Made by a program: the position numbers and the translations under genes
Notes under the pieces: generated by a model
The model's database searches: none
Told to the model about the DNA's origin: nothing
What the model saw: the letters and a program-made list of their open reading frames with translations, nothing else
Shown: positions 26,792 to 35,353 of the stretch, piece by piece
Layout: every line of letters begins with the position of its first letter
How positions within the stretch are numbered: the stretch's first letter is position 1
Origin: JAASSS01 sp021767745
GTDB lineage: Bacteria > Pseudomonadota > Gammaproteobacteria > UBA5335
Direction: 5' to 3'
DNA length: 64,000 bases
Assembly: GCA_034189165.1 (NCBI GenBank)
Contig: JAXHVN010000040.1
Span: 20,737 to 84,736, forward strand

Positions 26792-28573
26792 CTAGCCGTG
26801 CTGCGCGGCGGCCTGCCAGTAGCGGGCCTCCAGTTCCTTCTTCGGTAGCTTGCCGGCCAGGTTGCGCGGCAGGTGGTCGACGAAGTCGATGATGCGCGGC
26901 AGCTTGAAGCCGTACAGGCCGTTGTCCTTGCAGAACTGCAGCATCTCCTCCTCGGTGACCTCCGCGCCGTCCTGCAGTTGGATCACGGCAGCCGGCACCT
27001 CGCCCAGATCCGGATCGGGCGCCCGCACGACCGCCACGTCCAGCACCAGCGGATGCTGCTTGATGACGTGCTCGATCTCGTTCGGAAACAGGTTCACGCC
27101 GCCGGAAATGATCATTTCCTTGACGCGCGAGGTGAGATAGAGGAAATCGTCCTCATCGACGTAACCGATCAGGCCGTCGTCGTACCAGTTCTCGCCGTCG
27201 ATCTCGATAAAGCACTCGTCGGTCTTGTCCTTCTGGCCGACGTATTCGAGGCCGAAGGTCATGGCCGAGCGCACCAGCACCTTGCCCTCCTGCCCGGTCG
27301 GCGCCCAGTGGCCGGTATCCGGATCGTAGATGCGGCACTGCGCGGCGCGGATCTTGCCGACGCTCTCGTAACGGCCTTCGTGATCGCGATAGTCGTCGGG
27401 CACCAGGATCGTGATCAGCCCGGTCTCCGAGGCGCCGTAGTACTCGTAGAACACGTCGCGCGGTGCGCCCTGGCGGCGGAACAGCGCGTTGATCTCGCGC
27501 TTGACTCGCGGCGGACAGGGGGCGGCGGCGCAGACGATGGTGTGCATCGTGCTGAGGTCGTAGCGGGCCTTGACTTCATCGGGCAGCGCCAGAATGCGCT
27601 CGAGCATGGTCGGGGCGACGAAGGTCCAGTTGATGCGCTCGCGCTCGATCAGCGCCAGGACGCCCTCGGGCGAGAAGCGCCGCATCGGCACCACCGTGCC
27701 GCCGAAGAAGAACGGCATCACGCCCACCTGTACACCGGCATGGTAGAGCGGGCCGGGGATCAGCGAGCGGACATTGCGCGTCTGCGGATCGTGCAGCTCA
27801 CCGAGCCCGTACCAGTACAGCATGCTGGCCTGCTTGAGCAGCAGCTGCACCACCTGCTCGCGGGTGGCGCCGCGGCGGGCCGCATCGGACTCGCCCATCA
27901 TCGCGCTGCGGTCCATGTTGATGTACTTCGGCGTGCCGGTGGTACCGCCGCTATAGGGCTTGGGCGCGAGGTTGAAGCTGCCGGGCGGCAGCTGCTCCGC
28001 CGACTTCTCGATCAGCGATTCATAGGGCGTCATGCCGCTCTCGGCCGGCGCGCCAACCACCACCAGGTGTTCGACCGTCTCGAACTGATCCTTCACGCTG
28101 CGGATGGTGTCGAGAAACTCGCTGTCGAAGACGAGCACCCGCGGCGCCGCCCGATTCACGCAGGCGACCACTTCCTCCGGCCGCAGATGCCAGTTCAGCA
28201 TCGGCATCGGCGCGCCGAGCATGGAGTTGGCCATCATCAGCTCGAACCAGGTCGAGCCGTTGTAGAGCAGCTCGGCGCAGGCCCCGTTCTCGCCGACGCC
28301 GAGCTTGTGCAGCCCGTTGGTCAGACCCAGTACCCGGTCGCGGAACTGCGCGAAGCTGATGCGGCGATCGCCGTCGATGATCGCCTCTCGCGCGCCGAGC
28401 GTCTCCCAGAAATTGAGCAGGAACTGGCGCGCCAGATCCTCCCGTCGCAAACCCCCACGCCAGGCCAGCCGGCCCATGGTACGAAGATTGTTCACCAGAC
28501 CCATCTGGCGCAAGATGGCGCCGCCCGCCTGCCGGGCTTCCGGCTGGCGCAGCACATTCGTCAATGCGGACAT
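26792..28573 (-). CDS. Fatty-acid/aryl CoA ligase (AMP-dependent synthetase)
   Basis: A 593-residue member of the ANL superfamily, activating a carboxylic acid to the acyl-CoA through an acyl-AMP. Motifs: P-loop YSGGTTGTPKY, YEYYGASETGLIT (A5), YDDGLIGYVDEDDFLYLTSRVKEMIISGGVNLFPNEIE (A7-A8 with the hinge) and the C-terminal Lys in AGKLPKKELEARY. An unusual N-terminal leader (about 45 residues, before LARQFLLNFWETLGARE) precedes the domain. AGGAGG lies just upstream of the ATG. It follows a sulfotransferase gene on the same strand, separated by a long hairpin; a role in lipid modification is possible but unproven. Confidence 0.9.
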   Translation of the reverse strand: MSALTNVLRQPEARQAGGAILRQMGLVNNLRTMGRLAWRGGLRREDLARQFLLNFWETLGAREAIIDGDRRISFAQFRDRVLGLTNGLHKLGVGENGACAELLYNGSTWFELMMANSMLGAPMPMLNWHLRPEEVVACVNRAAPRVLVFDSEFLDTIRSVKDQFETVEHLVVVGAPAESGMTPYESLIEKSAEQLPPGSFNLAPKPYSGGTTGTPKYINMDRSAMMGESDAARRGATREQVVQLLLKQASMLYWYGLGELHDPQTRNVRSLIPGPLYHAGVQVGVMPFFFGGTVVPMRRFSPEGVLALIERERINWTFVAPTMLERILALPDEVKARYDLSTMHTIVCAAAPCPPRVKREINALFRRQGAPRDVFYEYYGASETGLITILVPDDYRDHEGRYESVGKIRAAQCRIYDPDTGHWAPTGQEGKVLVRSAMTFGLEYVGQKDKTDECFIEIDGENWYDDGLIGYVDEDDFLYLTSRVKEMIISGGVNLFPNEIEHVIKQHPLVLDVAVVRAPDPDLGEVPAAVIQLQDGAEVTEEEMLQFCKDNGLYGFKLPRIIDFVDHLPRNLAGKLPKKELEARYWQAAAQHG

Positions 28574-28680
28574 GTCTCCTCCTGATGCTCGTTCCGCTGA
28601 GCTTTTCTGCGCGTCGTGGCATGCATCCCGACGCTTTTTTATGGAGCGCCAAGCCGGCGCCCGTTCGTCATCCGAGCATA

Positions 28681-28725
28681 CCCGAAGGGCGACGCGGCAG
28701 CGAATGTGCCGCGCCGCCCTTCGGG
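28681..28725 (-). terminator. Long hairpin between the sulfotransferase and acyl-CoA synthetase genes
   Basis: CCCGAAGGGCG (28681-28691) pairs with CGCCCTTCGGG (28715-28725), then one mismatch, then CGCGGCA pairs with TGCCGCG around a 7-base loop, 18 bp in all. No T-run follows on either strand, so it may slow polymerase, stabilise the upstream mRNA end, or need a factor to terminate. TATGCT, a -10-like box for the acyl-CoA synthetase, lies at its lower edge on the minus strand. Confidence 0.5.
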
Positions 28726-28753
28726 AGCGAAACCCAAAGGCCAGCCGCCGACG

Positions 28754-29887
28754 TCAGGCGGCGTAGTCCCACTCCCTGAACGAGCGCTCCCACGCATCCG
28801 CCAGGCGGTTTCGAATCGGCTCGGGCAGCGCCGGGGAAGGATTCTTGGTGTAACTGCGCTGACCGTCCAGATAGCGCCGTAGCCGCGGCTCGAACGCATC
28901 CCAGCCGCCAAGATCGAGTGTGTCGTAGATGCGCCGCATCTGTTCGATCGGCGCCTGCTCCAGTGCCTCGTAGCGGATGTCGATCAGCCGATCCGGCCCC
29001 AGGAGTTCGCGCTGCTCGAAGTAGCCCTCGTGCAGCAGACGGTAGCGGCGGATGATCGTGTCCTCGACATCGCTCATGCGCATCCGCTGCAGGTTCACCA
29101 GCCGCACCAGGGTGTCGTAGAAATGCCGGAACGAGCGGAAGACATCGTAGGGATTGCGGTGAATATGGACGAACTTGGCGTCCGGATACTGCTCCAGGAT
29201 CAGCCGGATGCGGCCGGTGTGCGGGGGTGACTTCAGCAGCAGCTGGCGCTCGCCGAAGTAGCAGGTGAGCTTGCGATTGAACCAGTCCAGGGTCCGCTTC
29301 CACTCGCTGCGTTCGGCCTCGCTGCAGTCCTCGAAGGTGAGGTACTTGTCGTACTGCTGATCATTGCGCAGGAAGAACCAGCCGCCGAGCGGCGAGAGCA
29401 GCGAGGCCATGAACAGGCCCTGTTCGTCTTCCTGCGGCGAATCGAACGAGACCGCCACATTGTCCATCGGACGGGTCTTCGGCATCAGGCCGAGTCGTTC
29501 CGCCAGCCGGCCGAGCGCGCTGTGTTCCCCGCCCCCCATGAACGCGAAGGGCCGGGCGACCTGGTAGTTGTTCGGCGTCGCGAATCGCTCGTCCTGACTC
29601 ATCATGTAGTGCAGGTGGGTCGTGCCGCTGCGCCAGTGGCCCAACAGGAAGATCGGCGGGCCGGCGAGCCTGGTGCTGGCGATCCTCTCGCCCCACTTCT
29701 GTTCCTCGATAAGCCGGGCGAGCGCATTTACGGGGGTCACCAGTGAGACGGCCGCGGCGCGGAAGTAAAACGGCGGGTCGATCGCGAAATGGTTCTGCCT
29801 GAGCAGCCTGAACCAGGGCCCCGGCGTCGAGCCGAACATGAAGTTGGTAAGTGAAAACAGGTGCTTCTGGCGATCGTCTGCTGACAC
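28754..29887 (-). CDS. PAPS-dependent sulfotransferase family protein
   Basis: A 377-residue cytosolic sulfotransferase, moving a sulfuryl group from PAPS to an unknown acceptor. The 5'-phosphosulfate loop is GHWRSGTTHLHYMM (83-96) and the 3'-phosphate motif is HIHRNPYDVFRSFRHFY; KSPPHTGRIRLI is another conserved block. It resembles the broad bacterial Sulfotransfer_3 group rather than the glycan sulfotransferase near 53 kb. The GTG at 29887 was chosen because AAGGAG lies 5 bases before it; an ATG 33 codons upstream has no such site. The acyl-CoA synthetase on the same strand downstream suggests a lipid substrate, as inference. Confidence 0.88.
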   Translation of the reverse strand: MSADDRQKHLFSLTNFMFGSTPGPWFRLLRQNHFAIDPPFYFRAAAVSLVTPVNALARLIEEQKWGERIASTRLAGPPIFLLGHWRSGTTHLHYMMSQDERFATPNNYQVARPFAFMGGGEHSALGRLAERLGLMPKTRPMDNVAVSFDSPQEDEQGLFMASLLSPLGGWFFLRNDQQYDKYLTFEDCSEAERSEWKRTLDWFNRKLTCYFGERQLLLKSPPHTGRIRLILEQYPDAKFVHIHRNPYDVFRSFRHFYDTLVRLVNLQRMRMSDVEDTIIRRYRLLHEGYFEQRELLGPDRLIDIRYEALEQAPIEQMRRIYDTLDLGGWDAFEPRLRRYLDGQRSYTKNPSPALPEPIRNRLADAWERSFREWDYAA

Positions 29888-29948
29888 AGAGTCTCCTTGT
29901 CGACCAAGCAGGATGCGTTTCGGCCGGGTAATCCCCGGTGGGCACCGG

Positions 29949-30842
29949 TCAGCTGGCGGCCGGCACCCGGCAGGCCGGCAGCTCACGGCCGAGGTAGAGG
30001 CGCACGAGATCGAGCCGGGACAACCACAGTCTACGTTGTCCGGCGGCCCGGCAGGCTTCGATCTGCGTCACCGGAACGTACCAGCGGCCATAGACGCCCC
30101 AACCGTGCACGGGCCCCAGCGGCCCGCCGGACACGAGATTCTTCGGCTCATTCTCGACCAGGTAGACCAGGAAGGCACCGGCGCCCGGCACGGCATCCTG
30201 ACGCAACAGGCCCTCGGCCCGGATCGCCACGTCGATCACGTTGAGGTAATGCGTGTAGCGAGGCCCATCGACGTAGGACGATGCCGCCCCGCCGGCGCTC
30301 TCCACCAGCAGGGCACCGAGTTGTTCATCGCTCAGATCCTCGGCCGCCGCCGCGACGCCGCGGGCGATCAGCTCCGCGCCCAGGCTGCCGCCGATCAGGT
30401 GCATCGGTGTTTCAGCACCGAGTCCTGTCCGCAGCTGCTCGGCCAGTACCGCCACCGCACCCGAGGCCGCCGGATCGGAAGAGCGCTCGGGCAGACCGTT
30501 GTAGATGCCGAGTACGGGATGTCCCGTATCGGCCGCCACCGCCTGCATCGTGTCGAACGCGCGCCCGACGCTCATGGGGCCGCCGTTCAGGAACCACACC
30601 GCCTGCGCCTGCCGCGGCCGGCGCGTGGACTCGGCCACCAGCGGCGTGAGTTCGGTCACATCGGTAGTCTGCGGATCGTGCAGGCAACCCTCGCCATCGA
30701 TCAAATAGCCGTCGAAGGGTTCGTCCGCGCGGGTTGGGATGAAATTCAGGGCGGGATCGCCGAGACAGGGACCATCGGCGTGGGCCGACGTCAGCAGCAA
30801 AGCGAACGACAACGAGGCCAGAATCAATGGTGCTACACGCAT
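29949..30842 (-). CDS. Secreted hypothetical protein with a lipase-like nucleophile elbow
   Basis: A 297-residue protein with a clear signal peptide (about 1-22, MRVAPLILASLSFALLLTSAHA). I do not recognise a named family. The segment MHLIGGSLGAELIARG (S153 in G-G-S-L-G) looks like the nucleophile elbow of an alpha/beta hydrolase, and AVWFLNGGPM could form an oxyanion loop, so a periplasmic esterase or lipase is plausible. The ATG at 30842 has GGAG upstream; two earlier ATGs would add nine residues before the signal peptide. It lies upstream of the sulfotransferase on the same strand with about 60 bases between them. Confidence 0.7.
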   Translation of the reverse strand: MRVAPLILASLSFALLLTSAHADGPCLGDPALNFIPTRADEPFDGYLIDGEGCLHDPQTTDVTELTPLVAESTRRPRQAQAVWFLNGGPMSVGRAFDTMQAVAADTGHPVLGIYNGLPERSSDPAASGAVAVLAEQLRTGLGAETPMHLIGGSLGAELIARGVAAAAEDLSDEQLGALLVESAGGAASSYVDGPRYTHYLNVIDVAIRAEGLLRQDAVPGAGAFLVYLVENEPKNLVSGGPLGPVHGWGVYGRWYVPVTQIEACRAAGQRRLWLSRLDLVRLYLGRELPACRVPAAS

Positions 30843-30967
30843 GACGAACTCCATGTCGCCGGCCTCCATGCTGCATGATCGCTTGGGATCGCAGGAGCCT
30901 CGGCAGGGACGCGCAGTTTAGCCAAAGTGGATGTCACTACATATCGCGGACCGACGAATGCAGCGTC

Positions 30968-32167
30968 TCAGGCGATTCTAGTCCAGCCCTCCGGCAGCGC
31001 ACGCCGCGAGGTCTCGGGCAGCGTGCATGCCGCGACCAGCAGCGCCCCGAGCGCGAACGCCATCGCCGCCAGGAAGGCCGCCGACCCGCCCTGCCACCCC
31101 CAGAGATAGCCGCTGACCAGCGCACCCACCGAGCCACCGGCGCCGAAGCTGAGGCTGCTGTAGAGCCCCTGCCCCCGCCCCTGCAGGGCCCCGGGGAAAA
31201 ATCCGTACAGGTAGTGCATGCCCAGCGCGTGACAGATCCCGAAGCTGGCCGCGTGCAGCATCTGCACCGGCACCAGGACCGCCGGCTCGGCGGCCAGGGT
31301 CGCTGTCAGCCCCCAGCGCAGCGCCGTCAGCGCCAGTGCGCCGAGCATCAGCGTACGCGGCGTGGCATACCGCAGCAGGCGGGGCATCGCCAGGAACAGC
31401 ACCACCTCGGCCAGCACGCCAACGGCCCAGAACGCCCCGATGATCCCGCGCCCATAGCCCAGCGTCTCCAGATACAGGCTGAAGAACCCGTAGTAGGCGC
31501 CGTGGCTCAGGTGCGTCAGGAACAGCATCGCGAAATAGCCGATCACCATCGGCTGACGCAGCACCGGCCACAGTGTCGCCCGGTCACCCTCCTCGCCGCC
31601 GGCGGCAGCGGCCGGCTCCGGCACGAGCAGGCTGCACAGCCAGATGGCGATGAACAACGGCAGCAACAGTGCCGGCAGCGCCGCCGCCGAGTAGCGCGAG
31701 AGCAGCGGACCGTAGCCGGCGGCGACCAGCAGAAAGCCGATCGAGCCCCACAGGCGGATCCGGCTGTATCGCCCCACGTCGCGCCCGAGATGGCGCAGCG
31801 TCACGCCCTCGAACAGCGGCAGAGCGGCGTTCCAGAAGAAGCTGAACACGGCGATGATCGCGGCCGTCCACCAGAACCCACCCTCGACGAGCAGGCCGGC
31901 AAAGCCGATGGCGGCGAGCAGACTGCCACCCCGTACCAGGCCGATGAGCCGGCCACGCCGATCTGCCAGCAGCCCCCACACGTTCGGCGCCACCAGCTTG
32001 GTGCACAGGAACACGGCCAGCAGTTGCCCGACCTGTACTGGTGTAAAACCGCGTGCGGCGAAGAACAGCGGCAGGAATGGCAGCATGCCGCCGAGCGTGG
32101 CGAAGTGGCAGAAGTAATAGGCCGCCAGCCGGCCGGCCGGCGGCGCAGCCGGCGACCCGGCCGGCAT
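30968..32167 (-). CDS. MFS transporter, phenylpropionate permease-like
   Basis: A 399-residue protein with about 12 membrane segments. The opening AAYYFCHFATLGGMLPFLPLFFAARGFTPVQVGQLLA and the FFWNAALPLFEGVTLRHLG region fit the HcaT-like branch of the major facilitator superfamily (nucleoside/phenylpropionate type). The substrate cannot be named. Its ATG directly follows the aroC TGA (TGAATG), so it is the third gene of prmB-aroC-MFS and is probably translated by re-initiation. The same permease type often follows aroC in Gammaproteobacteria, as I recall; this is not tested here. Confidence 0.85.
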   Translation of the reverse strand: MPAGSPAAPPAGRLAAYYFCHFATLGGMLPFLPLFFAARGFTPVQVGQLLAVFLCTKLVAPNVWGLLADRRGRLIGLVRGGSLLAAIGFAGLLVEGGFWWTAAIIAVFSFFWNAALPLFEGVTLRHLGRDVGRYSRIRLWGSIGFLLVAAGYGPLLSRYSAAALPALLLPLFIAIWLCSLLVPEPAAAAGGEEGDRATLWPVLRQPMVIGYFAMLFLTHLSHGAYYGFFSLYLETLGYGRGIIGAFWAVGVLAEVVLFLAMPRLLRYATPRTLMLGALALTALRWGLTATLAAEPAVLVPVQMLHAASFGICHALGMHYLYGFFPGALQGRGQGLYSSLSFGAGGSVGALVSGYLWGWQGGSAAFLAAMAFALGALLVAACTLPETSRRALPEGWTRIA

Positions 32168-33268
32168 TCAGGGCGCCGCGGGCGGGATGATCGGCGTGCC
32201 CGGATGCACGTCGGCGTTCTGGGCTCGATGGCGCAGGTGATGGTCCATCAGCACCAGTGCCATCATCGCCTCGGCAATCGGCGTGGCGCGGATGCCGACG
32301 CAGGGATCGTGCCGTCCGGTCGTCCGGATCTGCGCCGCCGCGCCGGCCTCGTCCACCGTACGGCCGGGCAGGTGCAGGCTGGACGTCGGCTTGAGCGCCA
32401 GATGGGCGATCACCTGCTGACCGCTGGAAATCCCGCCGAGCACCCCGCCGGCGTGATTGCTGAGAAAGCCGGCCGGGGTCAGTTCGTCGCGAAAGTCGGT
32501 GCCGCGCGCCGCCACGCAGTCGAAGCCATCGCCGATCTCCACGCCCTTCACGGCATTGATGCTCATCAGCGCCTTGGCCAGGTCGGCATCGAGCCGGTCG
32601 AAGATCGGCTCGCCCCAGCCCGGCGGCACGCCCTCGGCCACCACCGTCACCCGCGCACCGATCGAGTCGCCCGACTTGCGCAGCGCCTGCATGAACTGCT
32701 CGAGCTCGCCCACCCGCGCCGGTTCGCCGCAGAAAAACGGATTCTGCTCGACCGCCGCCCAGTCCTCGCAGCCCAGCGCGATCGGCCCGAGCGCCGACAG
32801 ATAGCCACGCACGGTGATGCCGAGCCGCTCGCGCAGGTAGTGCTTGGCGATGGCGCCGCCGGCGACGCGGATTGCGGTCTCGCGCGCCGAGGAACGACCG
32901 CCGCCGCGATAGTCACGCCGACCGTACTTCTGTTGATAGGTGTAATCCGCATGCCCGGGGCGGAACAGCGCGGCGATCTTGCTGTAGTCCTTCGAGCGCT
33001 GATCGACGTTCTCGATCAGCAGCCCGATCGGCGTGCCGGTGGTATGCCCTTCGAAGACACCGGAAAGAATGCGCACCGTGTCCGGCTCGCGCCGCTGGGT
33101 GGTGTAGCGCGAGGTACCCGGTCGCCGCCGGTCCAGCTCGCGCTGCAGCACCGCCTCGTCCAGCGGCAGCCCGGGCGGGCAGCCGTCGACGATGCCCCCC
33201 AAAGCCGGACCATGGCTCTCGCCGAAGCTGGTCAGCGTGAAGGACTGGCCGAAGCTGTTGCCGGACAC
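32168..33268 (-). CDS. aroC: Chorismate synthase
   Basis: A 366-residue enzyme converting EPSP to chorismate, the branch-point of aromatic amino-acid synthesis; it needs reduced FMN. The three signatures are visible: GESHGPALGGIVDGCPPG near the N-terminus, RPGHADYTYQQKYGRRDYRGGGRSSARETA in the middle, and RTTGRHDPCVGIRATPIAEAM near the end. It begins with GTG at 33268, 7 bases after the prmB stop, and abuts the MFS start. FMN reduction in such bifunctionality-lacking enzymes depends on a separate reductase. Confidence 0.97.
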   Translation of the reverse strand: MSGNSFGQSFTLTSFGESHGPALGGIVDGCPPGLPLDEAVLQRELDRRRPGTSRYTTQRREPDTVRILSGVFEGHTTGTPIGLLIENVDQRSKDYSKIAALFRPGHADYTYQQKYGRRDYRGGGRSSARETAIRVAGGAIAKHYLRERLGITVRGYLSALGPIALGCEDWAAVEQNPFFCGEPARVGELEQFMQALRKSGDSIGARVTVVAEGVPPGWGEPIFDRLDADLAKALMSINAVKGVEIGDGFDCVAARGTDFRDELTPAGFLSNHAGGVLGGISSGQQVIAHLALKPTSSLHLPGRTVDEAGAAAQIRTTGRHDPCVGIRATPIAEAMMALVLMDHHLRHRAQNADVHPGTPIIPPAAP

Positions 33269-33275
33269 GGGCGCC

Positions 33276-34199
33276 TCAGTTCAGCCGCGCGGGCTGCTCG
33301 TTCACCCGCAGCTGCCGGCGATGCAGCACGAACACGCCATCGCCGCCGTGCTCGAACTCCACCCAGGTGAACGGCAGGTTGGGATAGGCGGCGATCAGCG
33401 CCGGCGCGCTGTTGCCGACCTCGCACACCAGCACGCCGTGCTCGCTGAGCCAGCCCGGCGCCGCCTCCAGGATGCGCCGCACCACGGCCAGCCCATCCTC
33501 GCCCGCGGCCAGTCCGCCCCGCGGCTCGGCCAGGAATTCCGCGGGCAGCGCCGCCATCTCCGCGGCATCCACGTAGGGTGGATTGGTGACGATCAGATCG
33601 TAGCGCGCCGCCGCCGGCAGGCCCTCGAAGACATCCCCGGGATACAGCGCCACGCGCCCCTCGAGCCGGTAGTGGGCGACATTCTCGGCGGCCAGTTCCA
33701 GCGCCTCGGCGCTGCTGTCGACGGCGTCCACCTGCGCCTCGGGGAAGGCGAGTGCACAGGCGATGGCGATGCAGCCGCTGCCGGTGCCGATGTCCAGCAC
33801 GCGCTGCACGCGATCCTCGTTGACCCACGGGGCGAACCGCCGCTCGATCAGCTCGGCGATCGGCGAGCGCGGCACCAGGGCGCGGCGGTCCACCTTGAAC
33901 GGCATGCCGGCGAACCAGGCCTCGCCCGTCAGGTACGGCGCCGGCTCACGCGTCTGGATCCGACGCCGGAACAGCGCCAGCACCGCCTCGCGCTCGGCCC
34001 GCGTCAGCCGCGTGTGCAGATAGGCGTCGGGCAGATCGTCCAGATGCAGCGCATGCAGGGCCAGCGCCCAGGCTTCGTCGAGCGCATTGTCGGTACCGTG
34101 GCCGAACACCAGCTGCGCCTCGTTGAAGCGACTGGCGCCCCAGCGGATGCAATCGGCGAGCGTGCGCAGGTCGGCGGCGGCGGAAGAGTCGGCAGGCAT
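33276..34199 (-). CDS. prmB: Ribosomal protein L3 N5-glutamine methyltransferase
   Basis: A 307-residue SAM enzyme (E. coli PrmB has 310). It carries the SAM motif VLDIGTGSGCIAIACALAFP and the catalytic NPPY in YDLIVTNPPYVDAAEM, which grips the target glutamine. The PrmB rather than PrmC assignment rests on the N-terminal domain (DLRTLADCIRWGASRFNEAQLVFGHGTDNALDEA) and on linkage to aroC, a common Gammaproteobacterial pairing. The ATG at 34199 fits this N-terminus; upstream in-frame codons run into the promoter. A TAGACT -10-like box is 30 bases upstream. Confidence 0.94.
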   Translation of the reverse strand: MPADSSAAADLRTLADCIRWGASRFNEAQLVFGHGTDNALDEAWALALHALHLDDLPDAYLHTRLTRAEREAVLALFRRRIQTREPAPYLTGEAWFAGMPFKVDRRALVPRSPIAELIERRFAPWVNEDRVQRVLDIGTGSGCIAIACALAFPEAQVDAVDSSAEALELAAENVAHYRLEGRVALYPGDVFEGLPAAARYDLIVTNPPYVDAAEMAALPAEFLAEPRGGLAAGEDGLAVVRRILEAAPGWLSEHGVLVCEVGNSAPALIAAYPNLPFTWVEFEHGGDGVFVLHRRQLRVNEQPARLN

Positions 34200-34228
34200 A
34201 GGCACGTGCAGGCGGCAGCGAGCCGCAT

Positions 34229-34234
34229 AGTCTA
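34229..34234 (-). promoter_or_regulatory. -10-like box (TAGACT) for prmB-aroC
   Basis: TAGACT on the minus strand, 30 bases before the prmB ATG. The same hexamer occurs as the likely -10 of rfbA, pcm and lpxL. Confidence 0.5.
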
Positions 34235-34262
34235 CCGCGCAGCGCGTGGCGAGGGCACAACG

Positions 34263-34271
34263 TGCCAGAAT
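34263..34271 (+). promoter_or_regulatory. Extended -10-like box for psd
   Basis: TGC-CAGAAT followed by a GC-rich stretch, like other starts in this window. If real, transcription starts near 34278, so the ATG at 34270 cannot be the psd start and the GTG at 34300 is preferred. Confidence 0.45.
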
Positions 34272-34299
34272 GCCGCGGCATCCCAACCCGCCCAGCGCC

Positions 34300-35184
34300 G
34301 TGTCCGACCCCACCCTTGCCGACCGGCTGTTCGCCGCCGTGCAGTATCCGCTGCCCCATCACGCACTCTCGCGAGCCGTGCACTGGCTGGCGCGGCGCCG
34401 CGCGCCCTGGCTGCGCCGGCCGCTGATCCGCGCCTTCATCCGCCTGTTCGGCGTCGACATGGCCGAGGCCGCCGAGCCCGATCCCGATGCCTACCCGCAC
34501 TTCAACGCCTTCTTCACCCGGGCCCTGAAGCCACAGGCCCGTCCGCTGCCGGCCGCGCAGACGCTGCTGGTGAGTCCGGTGGATGCCCTCATCAGCCAGT
34601 GCGGGCCGATCCACGAGGACGGGCTGTTCCAGGCCAAGGGGCGAACCTTCTCGCTGCTCGAACTGCTGGGCGGCACGCCGGCGCAGGCCGATGCCTTCCT
34701 CGGGGGCCGCTTCGCCACGCTGTACCTCTCGCCGCGCGACTATCACCGCATCCACATGCCGGCCGGCGGGCGGCTGCGCGACTGTTGCTACATCCCGGGC
34801 CGGCTGTTCAGCGTGAACGGCGCGACCACCCGCGCCGTACCGCGCCTGTTCGCCCGCAACGAGCGCGTCGTGTTGCACTTCGACACGGCGCTCGGGCCGA
34901 TGGCCCTGGTGCTGGTCGGGGCGATGCTGGTGGGCAGCATCGAGACACGCTGGGCCGGCGAGATCACGCCCCCGCATCGCCGCCGCCCGGCGCGAATCGA
35001 TGCCGGCCTGGGCGAGCGCCTCGCCCGGGGGGAGGAGCTTGGCCGCTTCAACATGGGCAGCACTGTGATCCTCTGTCTGCCACCGGGCCCGCTGGCGTGG
35101 GATGAGCGACTGCTGGCGCAGACGCCGGTGCGAGTCAATCAGCCTCTCGCCCGCGCGCGCCAGGCCGTGCACCTGCCGCCCTGA
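34300..35184 (+). CDS. psd: Phosphatidylserine decarboxylase proenzyme
   Basis: A 294-residue type I proenzyme that makes phosphatidylethanolamine at the inner membrane. The self-cleavage/pyruvoyl motif appears as M-G-S-T (S254), a common variant of LGST, near the C-terminus. Other family blocks are FFTRALKPQARP, VSPVDALISQCG, FAGRF-like FLGGRFATLYLSPRDYHRIHMPAGGRL and LVGAMLVGSIETRW. Cleavage before S254 would give an alpha subunit of about 41 residues. The start is uncertain: GTG 34300 is favoured over ATG 34270 and GTG 34246 by the promoter-like box upstream and by family length. A small hairpin follows the stop. Confidence 0.93.
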   Translation: MSDPTLADRLFAAVQYPLPHHALSRAVHWLARRRAPWLRRPLIRAFIRLFGVDMAEAAEPDPDAYPHFNAFFTRALKPQARPLPAAQTLLVSPVDALISQCGPIHEDGLFQAKGRTFSLLELLGGTPAQADAFLGGRFATLYLSPRDYHRIHMPAGGRLRDCCYIPGRLFSVNGATTRAVPRLFARNERVVLHFDTALGPMALVLVGAMLVGSIETRWAGEITPPHRRRPARIDAGLGERLARGEELGRFNMGSTVILCLPPGPLAWDERLLAQTPVRVNQPLARARQAVHLPP

Positions 35185-35196
35185 AGTCGCCGGGCA

Positions 35197-35213
35197 CTGA
35201 CGCAGCGCGTCAG
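35197..35213. repeat. Small perfect hairpin after psd
   Basis: CTGACGC-AGC-GCGTCAG, a 7-bp stem with a 3-base loop, 13 bases after the psd stop. No T-run follows, so termination is uncertain; it could also be a protein-binding palindrome upstream of the sigma-54-type promoter. Confidence 0.5.
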
Positions 35214-35285
35214 ATTGCGCCGCATCGCGCCCGCCGGCGGCGAGAAGAGAACGCGCTGCACCGCGCCGTTGCGGGTGCCACGCGC

Positions 35286-35302
35286 TGGCCCGGGAGTTGC
35301 AT
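35286..35302 (+). promoter_or_regulatory. Sigma-54-type (-24/-12) promoter
   Basis: TGGCCCGGGAGTTGCAT matches the -24/-12 consensus (TGGCACG-N4-TTGCA): the GG and GC pairs have the obligatory 10 bases between them and TTGCA is exact. Transcription would start near 35313, about 40 bases before the secreted-protein gene. An activator-binding site would be expected upstream, near or inside psd; none could be identified. Confidence 0.65.
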
Positions 35303-35353
35303 CGCTGATATGGCGACCCGTGCGCATTCCCCGGGGACTGGATGGAGGGGTAG

